Of a stretch of 25,327 nucleotides of DNA, positions 16,782-23,802 are shown one piece after another (position 1 is the stretch's first letter; each line of letters opens with the position of its first letter). The position numbers and the translations under genes are program-made. The DNA is from an uncultured Anaerotruncus sp. (lineage in GTDB: Bacteria > Bacillota > Clostridia > Oscillospirales > Ruminococcaceae), in the NCBI GenBank assembly GCA_910586875.1, contig CAJUJI010000020.1, forward strand, positions 1-25,327. Reading direction: 5' to 3'. Below the pieces are notes generated by a model. The model was not told where the DNA came from. It saw only the letters and a list, made by a program, of their open reading frames with translations, and ran no database searches.

Positions 16782-17387
16782 TTACGCTGGCACAAGCGAA
16801 TCACGATAGCTCCGCCCCAGCTCAAACGCCCTTCGGTTCAGCTCCAAAAATTTCGCAGGGACGGTTTTTTCAATCGTCTGCTGCCAGACCTCATCCCTAA
16901 AATCCAATGCCGCTGACAGCACACCGATTAGCACCACATTCACCGCTTTTGCACTTCCCGCCTGCTGCGCCAGCTCCAACGCATTCAGTGCGGTCATATC
17001 GATCCCCTTCGCGCGGATTTTCTCCAAAATATCCGTCGGATATTCCATTGCGCCGGTAATTACCGGCATCGGCGCAATCTGCTGGTCATTGACAATCAGC
17101 CGCCCGCCCTTTTTCAGATAAGGCAGCCAACGCGCGGCCTCCAGCTTCTCGAATGCAACAATCACATCCGCCTCGCCTTTATCAATCACAGGAGAATATA
17201 CTTCCTCCCCTTGTCCCGCATCGCCATATTTTACATAGGTAACTACCGAACCGCCGCGCTGGGACATTCCATGTACCTCAGAGACCTTGACATCGAAATT
17301 CTGTGCCAGCAGCACATTCCCCAGCAATTTGGACGCCAACAGCGAGCCTTGCCCACCAACGCCCACAATCATAATGCTCTTTACCAT
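16782..17387 (-). CDS. iorB: Indolepyruvate:ferredoxin oxidoreductase, beta subunit
   Basis: IorB is the gamma-type subunit of the two-subunit 2-oxoacid:ferredoxin oxidoreductase. It carries IMIVGVGGQGSLLASKLLG at the N-terminus and SEVHGMSQRGGSVVTYVKYG, the family hallmark. The 201-aa length is standard. It has no cysteine cluster of its own; the Fe-S centres are in IorA. Its ATG overlaps the iorA stop by one nucleotide (TGATG at 17385-17389), so the two subunits are translationally coupled and made in equal amounts. Confidence 0.95.
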   Translation of the reverse strand: MVKSIMIVGVGGQGSLLASKLLGNVLLAQNFDVKVSEVHGMSQRGGSVVTYVKYGDAGQGEEVYSPVIDKGEADVIVAFEKLEAARWLPYLKKGGRLIVNDQQIAPMPVITGAMEYPTDILEKIRAKGIDMTALNALELAQQAGSAKAVNVVLIGVLSAALDFRDEVWQQTIEKTVPAKFLELNRRAFELGRSYRDSLVPA

Positions 17388-19180
17388 CAGCCCTGCACCT
17401 CCGTTGTTTTGATCGCGTCAAAGTGGCACATCTGCACGCACAAATCACAGCCAACGCACAGCGTCGCATCAATTTCTGCTGTGCCTGCATCGGTGATGTG
17501 GATTGCCGGGCAACCAATCTTCATGCAAGCCTTACAGCTGCGGCATCTCTCTTCGTCCACCATCAAAGAAGGCTTTATCTGTACATGTTTGAGCAGTACA
17601 CAGGGACGGCGGGTGATAATCACCGATGGCTCTTCTGCCACCAATTCTTCCTTGATAACCTCCTCCAAGCGTTTGAGCTCGTTGGGGTCCACCACACGAA
17701 TGCGCTTGACCCCTGCCGCTTCGCAGATCTTTTCGATGCTCACCTGCGGGGTAGGCTGATTTTTCAGCGTCAGACCGGTAGTTGGGTTCTGCTGATGGCC
17801 GGTCATACCTGTAATCGAGTTATCCAGCACAATGACCGTAGAGCAGCCGCGGTTATAGGTAATATCGATCAGTCCTGTAATGCCAGAGTGCATAAATGTG
17901 CTGTCGCCAATCACTGCGACCGACTGTTTTGCAGATTCTGGGCCTCGCACGGTATTAAACCCATGCAGACCTGAAATTGATGCACCCATACAAATCGTGG
18001 TATCCAGCGCACGCAGCGGCGGCAGCGCCCCCAACGTATAGCAGCCGATATCGCCAGAAACCATTACTCCCAACTTATGTAGCGTATAAAACAGACCGCG
18101 GTGCGGACAGCCAGGGCAAAGCACCGGCGGACGCACAGGAATTGGCTCATCAAACGCGATGCTTTCGGGTGCCTGCCTACCAAATGCAGCAGCAACCTTG
18201 CCTTGTGATAGCTCACCCAACAGCCCAAACAGCTCCTTCCCGCCTGCAACCTCAACACCATTCGCACGGCAGAAGGTTTCAATAACGGGGTCCAATTCCT
18301 CCACAACATAAACTTTGCCCACACTTGCAGCAAAGTCTTGAATCAGCTTCGCCGGCAGAGGATTGACCATGCCCAGCTTGAGCACAGGGACATCTGGGAA
18401 TACCTCTCTGACATATTGGTAACAGATGCCGGCGGTAATAATTCCAAATGCACGATCCTCGGTCGCGCCTAGGCTTATTTCATTCAGCCGCTGATCGCCG
18501 TCAACCAAGCCCCCCCACTCGACTGGGAAATCCCCCTCCGCCAGCTCGGTGAGCTTTTGTATCCGCTCCTCCACGAATACATGACGTCCGATTGCATTCG
18601 CGGGCATCATCACATATTTCTGGGGGTTCTTTTCATATGTCTTAAGAGGAAGCTCCTGACGCTCTGCCAGTGTGACAATGCTCTGCGAATGCGCAACACG
18701 GGTACAGGTACGCAACAATACCGGTGTGTCATATTTCTCGGAAATTGCATAAGCCAGCTTTGCATATGCAATACACTCAGAGGAGTCCGCCGGTTCGAGC
18801 ATCGGCAGCTTGGCCGCAATCGCATAATGACGGGAATCCTGTTCGTTTTGGGAGGAGTGCATCCCCTGGTCATCTGCAACGCAGATAACCAACCCGCCAT
18901 TGACACCGGTATAGGAAGCGGTAAATAGCGGGTCAGCCGCCACATTTAGCCCCACATGCTTCATGGCGCAAAAGGAACGCGCTCCGCCGATTGCCGCACC
19001 TAATGCAGCTTCACAGGCAACCTTTTCGTTCGGAGCCCACTCCGCATAAATTTCATCATATTCGCTTGCATATTCCGTAATCTCGGTTGAGGGGGTACCC
19101 GGATAGCTGGATACAAAGCGGCAGCCCGCCTCATAAAGCCCTCTGGCAACCGCCTGGTTGCCCAACATCAATTGCTTCAA
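17387..19180 (-). CDS. iorA: Indolepyruvate:ferredoxin oxidoreductase, alpha subunit
   Basis: IorA binds thiamine diphosphate and oxidatively decarboxylates aryl pyruvates (indole-, phenyl-, hydroxyphenylpyruvate) to aryl-acetyl-CoA while reducing ferredoxin. The 597-aa protein has the pyrimidine-binding half (LGNQAVARGLYEAGCRFVSSYPGTPSTE), the PP-binding half (CPGCPHRGLFYTL, SGDIGCYTLGALPPL, GASISGLHGF, GDSTFMHSGI) and a C-terminal 2[4Fe-4S] ferredoxin domain (CRSCKACMKIGCPAIHI, CVGCDLCVQMCHFDAIK). In the second cluster motif the usual Pro after the fourth Cys is His. The start is a TTG at 19180 with GGAGGAG at 7-8 nt, giving the family-like MKQLMLGNQAVARG; the frame to 19228 has no such site. 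Confidence 0.95.
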   Translation of the reverse strand: MKQLMLGNQAVARGLYEAGCRFVSSYPGTPSTEITEYASEYDEIYAEWAPNEKVACEAALGAAIGGARSFCAMKHVGLNVAADPLFTASYTGVNGGLVICVADDQGMHSSQNEQDSRHYAIAAKLPMLEPADSSECIAYAKLAYAISEKYDTPVLLRTCTRVAHSQSIVTLAERQELPLKTYEKNPQKYVMMPANAIGRHVFVEERIQKLTELAEGDFPVEWGGLVDGDQRLNEISLGATEDRAFGIITAGICYQYVREVFPDVPVLKLGMVNPLPAKLIQDFAASVGKVYVVEELDPVIETFCRANGVEVAGGKELFGLLGELSQGKVAAAFGRQAPESIAFDEPIPVRPPVLCPGCPHRGLFYTLHKLGVMVSGDIGCYTLGALPPLRALDTTICMGASISGLHGFNTVRGPESAKQSVAVIGDSTFMHSGITGLIDITYNRGCSTVIVLDNSITGMTGHQQNPTTGLTLKNQPTPQVSIEKICEAAGVKRIRVVDPNELKRLEEVIKEELVAEEPSVIITRRPCVLLKHVQIKPSLMVDEERCRSCKACMKIGCPAIHITDAGTAEIDATLCVGCDLCVQMCHFDAIKTTEVQG

Positions 19181-19270
19181 AATTCTTCTCCTCCAACGGT
19201 TATAATCTTCGCGCCACCATGCGCACAAAAGATTTTGTCAATCATCCTTATACCGCAAATTGGGCCGCAA

Positions 19271-19300
19271 GAGGGGCTTTCTGCTAGAAAAAAGCCCCTC
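19271..19300 (-). other. Terminator-like hairpin between paaK and iorA
   Basis: A 10-bp perfect stem (GAGGGGCTTT / AAAGCCCCTC) with a 10-nt loop, in the 133-bp gap between the promoter-proximal paaK and iorA. On the minus strand it is followed by TTGCGG, a poor U-tract, so it may only attenuate or stabilise the upstream mRNA. Its arms match those of the hairpin at 7-41. Confidence 0.5.
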
Positions 19301-19313
19301 CTTCCCTATGGCG

Positions 19314-20606
19314 CTACCGCAAATCCACAATGCGTTTTGCCTTGCCTGCAAACCGCTCGATCGATTTGGGCTGTACCAATGTCACCTTCGCGTCAATGCC
19401 CAAAACGGTATGCAGCTTGTGATAAATTTTCTTCTGCAAATTTTCCAAATCCCGGTAGCTTTCCAACAAGCTGCCATCCACCAGCTCCACCTGAACCTCC
19501 AGTGTATCGGTATAACCCTCATGCCGGACATATAACATATAGTGCGGACTGACCTGCTCCATCGGCATCAGCACGCTTTCAATCTGGGATGGGAACACAT
19601 TCACCCCTTTGATTTTCAGCATATCATCGCTGCGGCCCATTACCTTGTCCATCCGCGCGGTCGTGCGTCCACAGGCACATGGCTGCTTATTGATGCGGGT
19701 GAGATCACGTGTGCGGTAACGCAGCAGCGGCATCGCCTCTTTGGTAAGTGTGGTTACGACCAGCTCGCCAGCTTCCCCTTCCTCACACGCTTGCAGGGTG
19801 TCCGGATGCACCACCTCTGGTAAAAAGTGGTCCTCCGCAATATGTAAACCGCAGCGCAGCTCACACTCGCCCGAAACGCCAGGCCCGATCAGTTCGGACA
19901 AACCATAGTTATCGGTGGCAAACAGGCCTAATCGTTCCTCAATTTTTGCGCGCATTTCGGGGGTGCAACCTTCGGAACCAAACAGTCCCACCCGCAGTTT
20001 AAAGTCCGATTTCTGATAGCCCAACTCATGTGCCAGCTCGCCTAAATAAAGCGCATAGGTTGGCGTTGCAATCAAGGTTGTTGTTCCGAAATCCTTCATA
20101 AGCATAAGTTGCTTTTCACTGTTGCCAGAGGAGGATGGAACGACCGCTGCTCCGACCCGTTCTAATCCGTAATGCAGGCCCAACGCTCCAGTAAACAATC
20201 CATATCCAAAGCAGACCTGTGCAATATCCGCATCACCAACCCCTGCTGCCGAGATGATGCGCGCCATAATCTCGCTCCACAGATCCAGGTCGCCTTGCGT
20301 ATAACCTACCACAGTTGGTTTGCCGGTGGTTCCAGAAGACGCGTGAACTCTCACCACCTTCTCACGTGGAACTGCAAACAACCCAAATGGATAATTGTCC
20401 CGCAGGTCATCCTTGGTGGTAGGCGGTATGTACTGGAGGTCGGAAAAGGTGCGGAATTTGTCAGGGTCCAACCCTATGGCATCAAACCGGTCGTGGTAGA
20501 GCTTTATATTGCGATAACAATAACGCACAATATAATTCAGCCGTTCTAATTGAAGGGCTTCCAGCTCTTTGCGCGGCATGGTTTCTATCTGCTTATTGTA
20601 AATCAT
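19314..20606 (-). CDS. paaK: Phenylacetate-CoA ligase family protein (promoter-proximal copy)
   Basis: The first gene of the aryl-acid operon, 430 aa, an AMP-forming PaaK-type ligase. It shows ASSGTTGKPTVVGYTQGDLDLWSE, CFGYGLFTGALGLHYG, the adenylate motif DNYGLSELIGPGVSGEC, LLRYRTRDLTRI, CACGRTTARMDKVMGRSDDM and a C-terminal IDAKVTLVQPKSIERFAGKAKRIVDLR. The start ATG 20606 gives MIYNKQIETMPRKELEALQ, the usual N-terminus of the family; the nearest Shine-Dalgarno-like GGAG is about 11 nt away, so initiation may be modest. Differences from the distal copy in the substrate pocket region suggest a different aryl or acyl substrate (inference). Confidence 0.92.
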   Translation of the reverse strand: MIYNKQIETMPRKELEALQLERLNYIVRYCYRNIKLYHDRFDAIGLDPDKFRTFSDLQYIPPTTKDDLRDNYPFGLFAVPREKVVRVHASSGTTGKPTVVGYTQGDLDLWSEIMARIISAAGVGDADIAQVCFGYGLFTGALGLHYGLERVGAAVVPSSSGNSEKQLMLMKDFGTTTLIATPTYALYLGELAHELGYQKSDFKLRVGLFGSEGCTPEMRAKIEERLGLFATDNYGLSELIGPGVSGECELRCGLHIAEDHFLPEVVHPDTLQACEEGEAGELVVTTLTKEAMPLLRYRTRDLTRINKQPCACGRTTARMDKVMGRSDDMLKIKGVNVFPSQIESVLMPMEQVSPHYMLYVRHEGYTDTLEVQVELVDGSLLESYRDLENLQKKIYHKLHTVLGIDAKVTLVQPKSIERFAGKAKRIVDLR

Positions 20607-20683
20607 CCACCAATACACTCCATTCTGAAATTTAGCAAAATACACAATACTTTTGGTTGGTAAATGATAAAACTATCTTATAT

Positions 20684-20712
20684 ATCATACTGCGAATACC
20701 GCGAAAAATCAA
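20684..20712 (-). promoter_or_regulatory. Sigma-A-type promoter of the paaK-iorAB operon
   Basis: On the minus strand TTGATT (-35, complement of 20707-20712) is followed after exactly 17 nt by TATGAT (-10, complement of 20684-20689). The start would be near 20677, giving a leader of about 70 nt. The rest of this 267-bp divergent gap has two TAGAAT boxes on the plus strand (20806-20811 and 20835-20840) without matching -35 boxes, so the promoter of the rightward genes is not clear. Confidence 0.6.
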
Positions 20713-20873
20713 GGCTTGCAAACAGATTTTGCAGAAAATCCTGTAAAAAGCCTGGAATTTTGCGCAAATTCATACTTTATTAAACAAATTGCTGATCTTT
20801 TCATGTAGAATATGAAAGACAAGACTTTGTAAGCTAGAATACTGCTGTTAAGGCAGCTTTGACGGAGCAAACT

Positions 20874-21749
20874 ATGTTTGGATATGTAATCCCCTGCAAG
20901 CCGCAATTAAAAATCTGTGAGTACGAATTGTACAAGGCGGTCTATTGCGGACTTTGCAAACAGCTGGGCCGGCAATATGGCCCTCTGGCGCGTCTAACCC
21001 TCAGCTATGATTTTGCGTTCCTGGCCTTGCTGGAGCTATCCTTATCGGAATCCCCAGCAGACCTTTCTCAAAAGCGCTGTATCCTCAACCCGCTTAAAAA
21101 AATCCCCTGTTGCGGCGACTGTCATGCACTGGAATTTTCCAGCGGGGTTGCTATGATCCTTTTTTATTATAAGGTGCTGGACAACCTAAGTGATGAAACA
21201 TTTGGAAAGCGGATGCTTTGGCGGCTGTGTATGCCCTTCGCAAAACACGCTTACCAGAGCGCCGCAGACCAATATGCTGCGGCGGCACAGATTGTTTATG
21301 AAACCATCAGCCGGCAAAGCGCGCTGGAGTCCGAGCTTTGTGACAGTGTTGACGCGGCAGCTGAACCCTCGGCACTCGCTTTATCTGGTATTTGTGGGAT
21401 GCTTTCCCAGGACAGCCGCCAAAAACGCGTGTTAGAACGACTGGGTTATCTATTGGGACGATATGTTTACCTCTGTGACGCATTGGATGACCTAGAAAAA
21501 GATGCGCAGCAGGGCCGCTATAACCCCTTTTTGCTGCATGAAAAGCTGGTACATCCCACACAGGAGCAGCTTGAGGCTATCCGCACCGATGCAAAGGGCT
21601 CGCTCTTTTTGACAATTGGCGAACTGGAAAAAACCTATGAACTGCTAGAGCTCACACATTATAAGCCGATTCTGGACAACATTATCCAGTTGGGGCTTCG
21701 CAATACTGTTGAGAGAATCTTTCTTCCAAAGGAGACGAACCATCGATGA
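20874..21749 (+). CDS. DUF5685 family protein with prenyl-synthase-like Asp motifs
   Basis: A 291-aa cytoplasmic, mostly helical protein beginning MFGYVIPCKPQLKICEYELY and carrying YCGLCKQLGRQYGPLARLTL, as in the uncharacterised DUF5685 family. Cysteines are arranged C25xxC28, C69, C79-C80xxC83 and could bind a metal. Two acidic motifs are striking: D103-NLS-D107-E within YYKVLDNLSDE, and D202-ALD-D206-LEK-D210 within LGRYVYLCDALDDLEKDAQ followed by QGRYNPF. These resemble the two DxxxD motifs of squalene/phytoene synthases (resemblance seen by eye, not tested). ATG 20874 follows GGAG at 6-7 nt. The stop overlaps the next gene by 4 nt (ATGA). Function is unknown. Confidence 0.85.
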   Translation: MFGYVIPCKPQLKICEYELYKAVYCGLCKQLGRQYGPLARLTLSYDFAFLALLELSLSESPADLSQKRCILNPLKKIPCCGDCHALEFSSGVAMILFYYKVLDNLSDETFGKRMLWRLCMPFAKHAYQSAADQYAAAAQIVYETISRQSALESELCDSVDAAAEPSALALSGICGMLSQDSRQKRVLERLGYLLGRYVYLCDALDDLEKDAQQGRYNPFLLHEKLVHPTQEQLEAIRTDAKGSLFLTIGELEKTYELLELTHYKPILDNIIQLGLRNTVERIFLPKETNHR

Positions 21750-22348
21750 CAGATCCATACAAGGTTTTGGGCATTTCACCGAACGCGACCGATGATCAGG
21801 TTAAAGCAGCTTATCGGGAGCTTGCGAAAAAATATCATCCTGATAATTATGCAGGGAATCCATTGTCCGATCTTGCTGAAGAAAAGATGCAGGAAATCAA
21901 CCAGGCCTATGATGCGATTGTTTCACAGCGCCGCAATTCCAGGGGGGCTTCCAGCGGTTATACCAGCGGTCACCAACAGTCAGCGGCGGGTACCTCACAG
22001 TTTGCAGATATCCGGCGGCTGATCAACTCCGGACGGATTGCAGAAGCACAGGAGCTTTTGGATGGGGTCGCGATGGGCAGCCGTGATGCGGAATGGTATT
22101 TCTTGCGCGGCAGCATCTATTACTCTCGTGGTTGGCTGGATGATGCGCTGAAAAACTTCCAGCAAGCCTGTGCGATGAATCCGCAGAACCAGGAGTATGC
22201 AGCGGCTTATAACCAGCTTGTCTGGCAACGGCAGAACGGCCGCAGTCAGTTCGGTGGTCATGCTGGGGTCAATAGCTGTTCCTGCTGTGATATCTGTGCG
22301 GCAATCTATTGCGCAAATTGTTGTATGGATTGTGGTGGTTGCTTCTAA
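21746..22348 (+). CDS. J-domain protein with TPR-like middle and Cys-rich tail
   Basis: The 200-aa protein starts with a clear J domain (residues 1-62; DPYKVLGISPNATDDQVKAAY, HPD at 31-33), which stimulates Hsp70/DnaK ATPase. A Ser/Gly-rich linker follows (about 64-83), then a helical repeat (about 85-165; WYFLRGSIYYSRGWLDDALKNFQQA) of TPR type. The last 25 residues hold nine cysteines (CSCCDIC, CANCCMDCGGC). It lacks the DnaJ zinc-finger and client-binding domains, so it is a specialised co-chaperone and not the general DnaJ. Translation is coupled to the DUF5685 gene through ATGA at 21746-21749. The partner Hsp70 is not in the window. Confidence 0.9.
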   Translation: MTDPYKVLGISPNATDDQVKAAYRELAKKYHPDNYAGNPLSDLAEEKMQEINQAYDAIVSQRRNSRGASSGYTSGHQQSAAGTSQFADIRRLINSGRIAEAQELLDGVAMGSRDAEWYFLRGSIYYSRGWLDDALKNFQQACAMNPQNQEYAAAYNQLVWQRQNGRSQFGGHAGVNSCSCCDICAAIYCANCCMDCGGCF

Positions 22349-22443
22349 TTTTGCCGCGCACCACAGCGGATGCTAAAAATTTCGTCAGCCGTTCCCTGCG
22401 CCATGGCGCACACCAAAAGTTTCTGCTATTTTGGAGGCATCCT

Positions 22444-22983
22444 ATGAGAAAAAGCACTCAGGTTGCAATGGGCGGGCTTGCCGCTGCCCTATGCCTGTTG
22501 CTGATGTTTATGACAGGGTTAGTACCCTTTTCATCCTATGTATTCCCTTGTTTTGCTGGAATTGTGTTAGTGGCTGTCGCCGCCGAAATCGGGGCTAAAA
22601 CTGCTTTTCTCGTCTATATCGGTGTTTCAATTCTTTCTATATTCATTGTTCCTGATCCCGAGGCAAAGCTGCTCTTTATCATTCTGTTGGGCTATTATCC
22701 GATTCTCAAGCCCGTTTTGGAACGGCTGCCCCGCTTGCTCGCCTGGGTAGCCAAGCTGCTGTTGGTTAACGGGATGCTGGTCGCATTTTATTACATCTGT
22801 TTGTATGTTTTAGGACTACCCGACCTGCTTTCTGAATGGGGTAGGTTTGGCGATTGGGCTGCTTATATTATGCTGGGAATGGCAAATTTCACCTTCTTCA
22901 TGTATGATTACCTTCTTAAACAGGTACTATATTTATATCAGTATTGGTTCCGCCCTAAAATTTTGCGGAACATCACCAACTAA
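22444..22983 (+). CDS. Six-helix membrane protein, unknown function
   Basis: A 179-aa hydrophobic protein with about six predicted membrane segments (around residues 8-28, 32-50, 52-71, 76-93, 103-127 and 140-162) and a basic N-terminus (MRKSTQ). The MGGLAAALCLLLMFMTGLVP opening and the overall size resemble substrate-binding (S) components of ECF vitamin transporters, but no diagnostic motif was found and no energising module is nearby; this is an inference. ATG 22444 is chosen because GGAGG lies 6 nt upstream; the longer frame to 22309 overlaps the J-protein gene and lacks a site. The 95-bp gap before it contains the 14-bp palindrome TGCGCCATGGCGCA (22397-22410). Confidence 0.8.
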   Translation: MRKSTQVAMGGLAAALCLLLMFMTGLVPFSSYVFPCFAGIVLVAVAAEIGAKTAFLVYIGVSILSIFIVPDPEAKLLFIILLGYYPILKPVLERLPRLLAWVAKLLLVNGMLVAFYYICLYVLGLPDLLSEWGRFGDWAAYIMLGMANFTFFMYDYLLKQVLYLYQYWFRPKILRNITN

Positions 22984-23003
22984 CAAAGGCAGGTTTTAAA
23001 TCT

Positions 23004-23555
23004 ATGGCTACCCGTCAAAAATCCCGCGTAAATCCACTGCTGATTGTTCTGCTTTCCTTTGTGTGCATCCTGCTGATTGGATTTGGCATCCTTTTATTTT
23101 TATACAGTGCAAACACGACCTCTCCTACCAATACCACGGTGGACCCTGCCGCTCAAATCCGCAGCATTTTTCGGGTAGAAGGCTTGGACCCCAACGCCAA
23201 ATCTGGCACTATGCCAGGTGCGCCGGAAAACGAGACCTCTCCTGGCGATGGAATGTTCAGCTATCGTATCAATGCAACACCGCAATTCCAGCAGGACGGC
23301 GCAGACGGAAATATTTGGGTGCAAAATCCTGCGTTTAATGATTATCTGATGGTACTGGAAATTGCGGATGAAAATGGTGAACTGCTCTACCAATCGCAGT
23401 ATATCGCACCCAATCAATATATCGAGCGCATTGATCTCCTGCTGGTCCCCCCCCCTGGTACCTATCAAATGGTCGCCTATATCAATGCGGTAGAGCCGCG
23501 CTCACTTGATTTAATTGACACCCTTGAATGTCCGTTGACGATTACAATTCAATAA
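23004..23555 (+). CDS. Membrane-anchored extracytoplasmic protein, unknown function
   Basis: The 183-aa protein has a short basic N-terminus (MATRQKSR), one membrane segment at about 11-34 and a polar, Thr/Pro-rich linker. The rest (about 65-183) is predicted to be outside the cell and looks beta-rich: NPAFNDYLMVLEIADENGELLYQS and IAPNQYIERIDLLLVPPPGTY suggest an Ig-like sandwich. No lipobox, sortase motif or catalytic residues are seen. It follows the membrane protein by 20 nt and ends the operon, so a role with that protein at the envelope is plausible but not shown. I do not recognise a named family. Confidence 0.75.
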   Translation: MATRQKSRVNPLLIVLLSFVCILLIGFGILLFLYSANTTSPTNTTVDPAAQIRSIFRVEGLDPNAKSGTMPGAPENETSPGDGMFSYRINATPQFQQDGADGNIWVQNPAFNDYLMVLEIADENGELLYQSQYIAPNQYIERIDLLLVPPPGTYQMVAYINAVEPRSLDLIDTLECPLTITIQ

Positions 23556-23571
23556 TACATAGTTTAATTTG

Positions 23572-23608
23572 CAGGCGCCATGTCAATTAAAAATTGGCAT
23601 GGCGCCTG
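23572..23608 (+). terminator. Hairpin terminator behind the DUF5685 operon
   Basis: 17-nt arms (23572-23588 and 23592-23608; core CAGGCGCCATG) pair with a single G-U and an AAA loop. The stem is very stable but only TT follows on the plus strand, so termination may be partial or may rely on the second hairpin at 23666-23714. Confidence 0.55.
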
Positions 23609-23650
23609 TTATCGAAGATATCGCCGGGCTGCGGTCCGGCTCTTGGACGA

Positions 23651-23779
23651 AAAAGATGCGTTTCGTTCCAAGAAAAAAAGAAAGCCTCTAGGGGGCTTTC
23701 TTTTTTTCTTGGAATCGACCAGAGGCTCTGCCCCTGGACCCCGCCGCCTTTTATAAAAGGCGGGCGAAAATTTTTATTC
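23651..23779. repeat. Modular intergenic repeat, copy 2
   Basis: This copy has the same layout as copy 1 (87-207). The left flank is AAAAGATGCGTTTCG (23651-23665). A private hairpin of 21-bp perfect arms follows (23666-23686 and 23694-23714, 7-nt loop). The right flank starts at CGACCAG (23716) with the small hairpins CCAGAGGC/GCCCCTGG and the palindrome CCGCCTTTTATAAAAGGCGG. About 53 of 61 aligned bases match copy 1 in the right flank; the central hairpins do not match at all. It lies directly after the flavodiiron gene stop, as copy 1 lies after polC. Confidence 0.8.
23666..23714. terminator. Long bidirectional terminator-like hairpin inside repeat copy 2
   Basis: A 21-bp perfect stem with a GCC/GGC core next to the loop, an A-rich outer arm and a T-rich outer arm (CTTTCTTTTTTTCTT). 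With the short inner stem AAAGCC/GGCTTT it has the form of an intrinsic terminator with U-tract on either strand. It stands between convergent gene ends (23555 plus strand, 23803 minus strand). Confidence 0.7.
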
Positions 23780-23802
23780 GCTATTGCGATTGGGTTTGAA
23801 AA

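Noticed and set aside
19199..19241. Possible separate promoter for iorA: TTGACA (minus strand, 19236-19241) and TATAAC (19199-19204)
   Set aside because: The spacing is 31 nt, and use of the -10 alone would place the start at the ribosome binding site.
20607..20873. A riboswitch, T-box or small RNA in the divergent gap before DUF5685
   Set aside because: No T-box sequence, no conserved aptamer motif and no strong hairpin series could be seen.
22397..22410. TGCGCCATGGCGCA, a 14-bp palindrome before the membrane protein gene, as a regulator site
   Set aside because: It is inside an operon gap rather than at a promoter, and a single short GC palindrome is weak evidence; it may be chance or a small mRNA hairpin.
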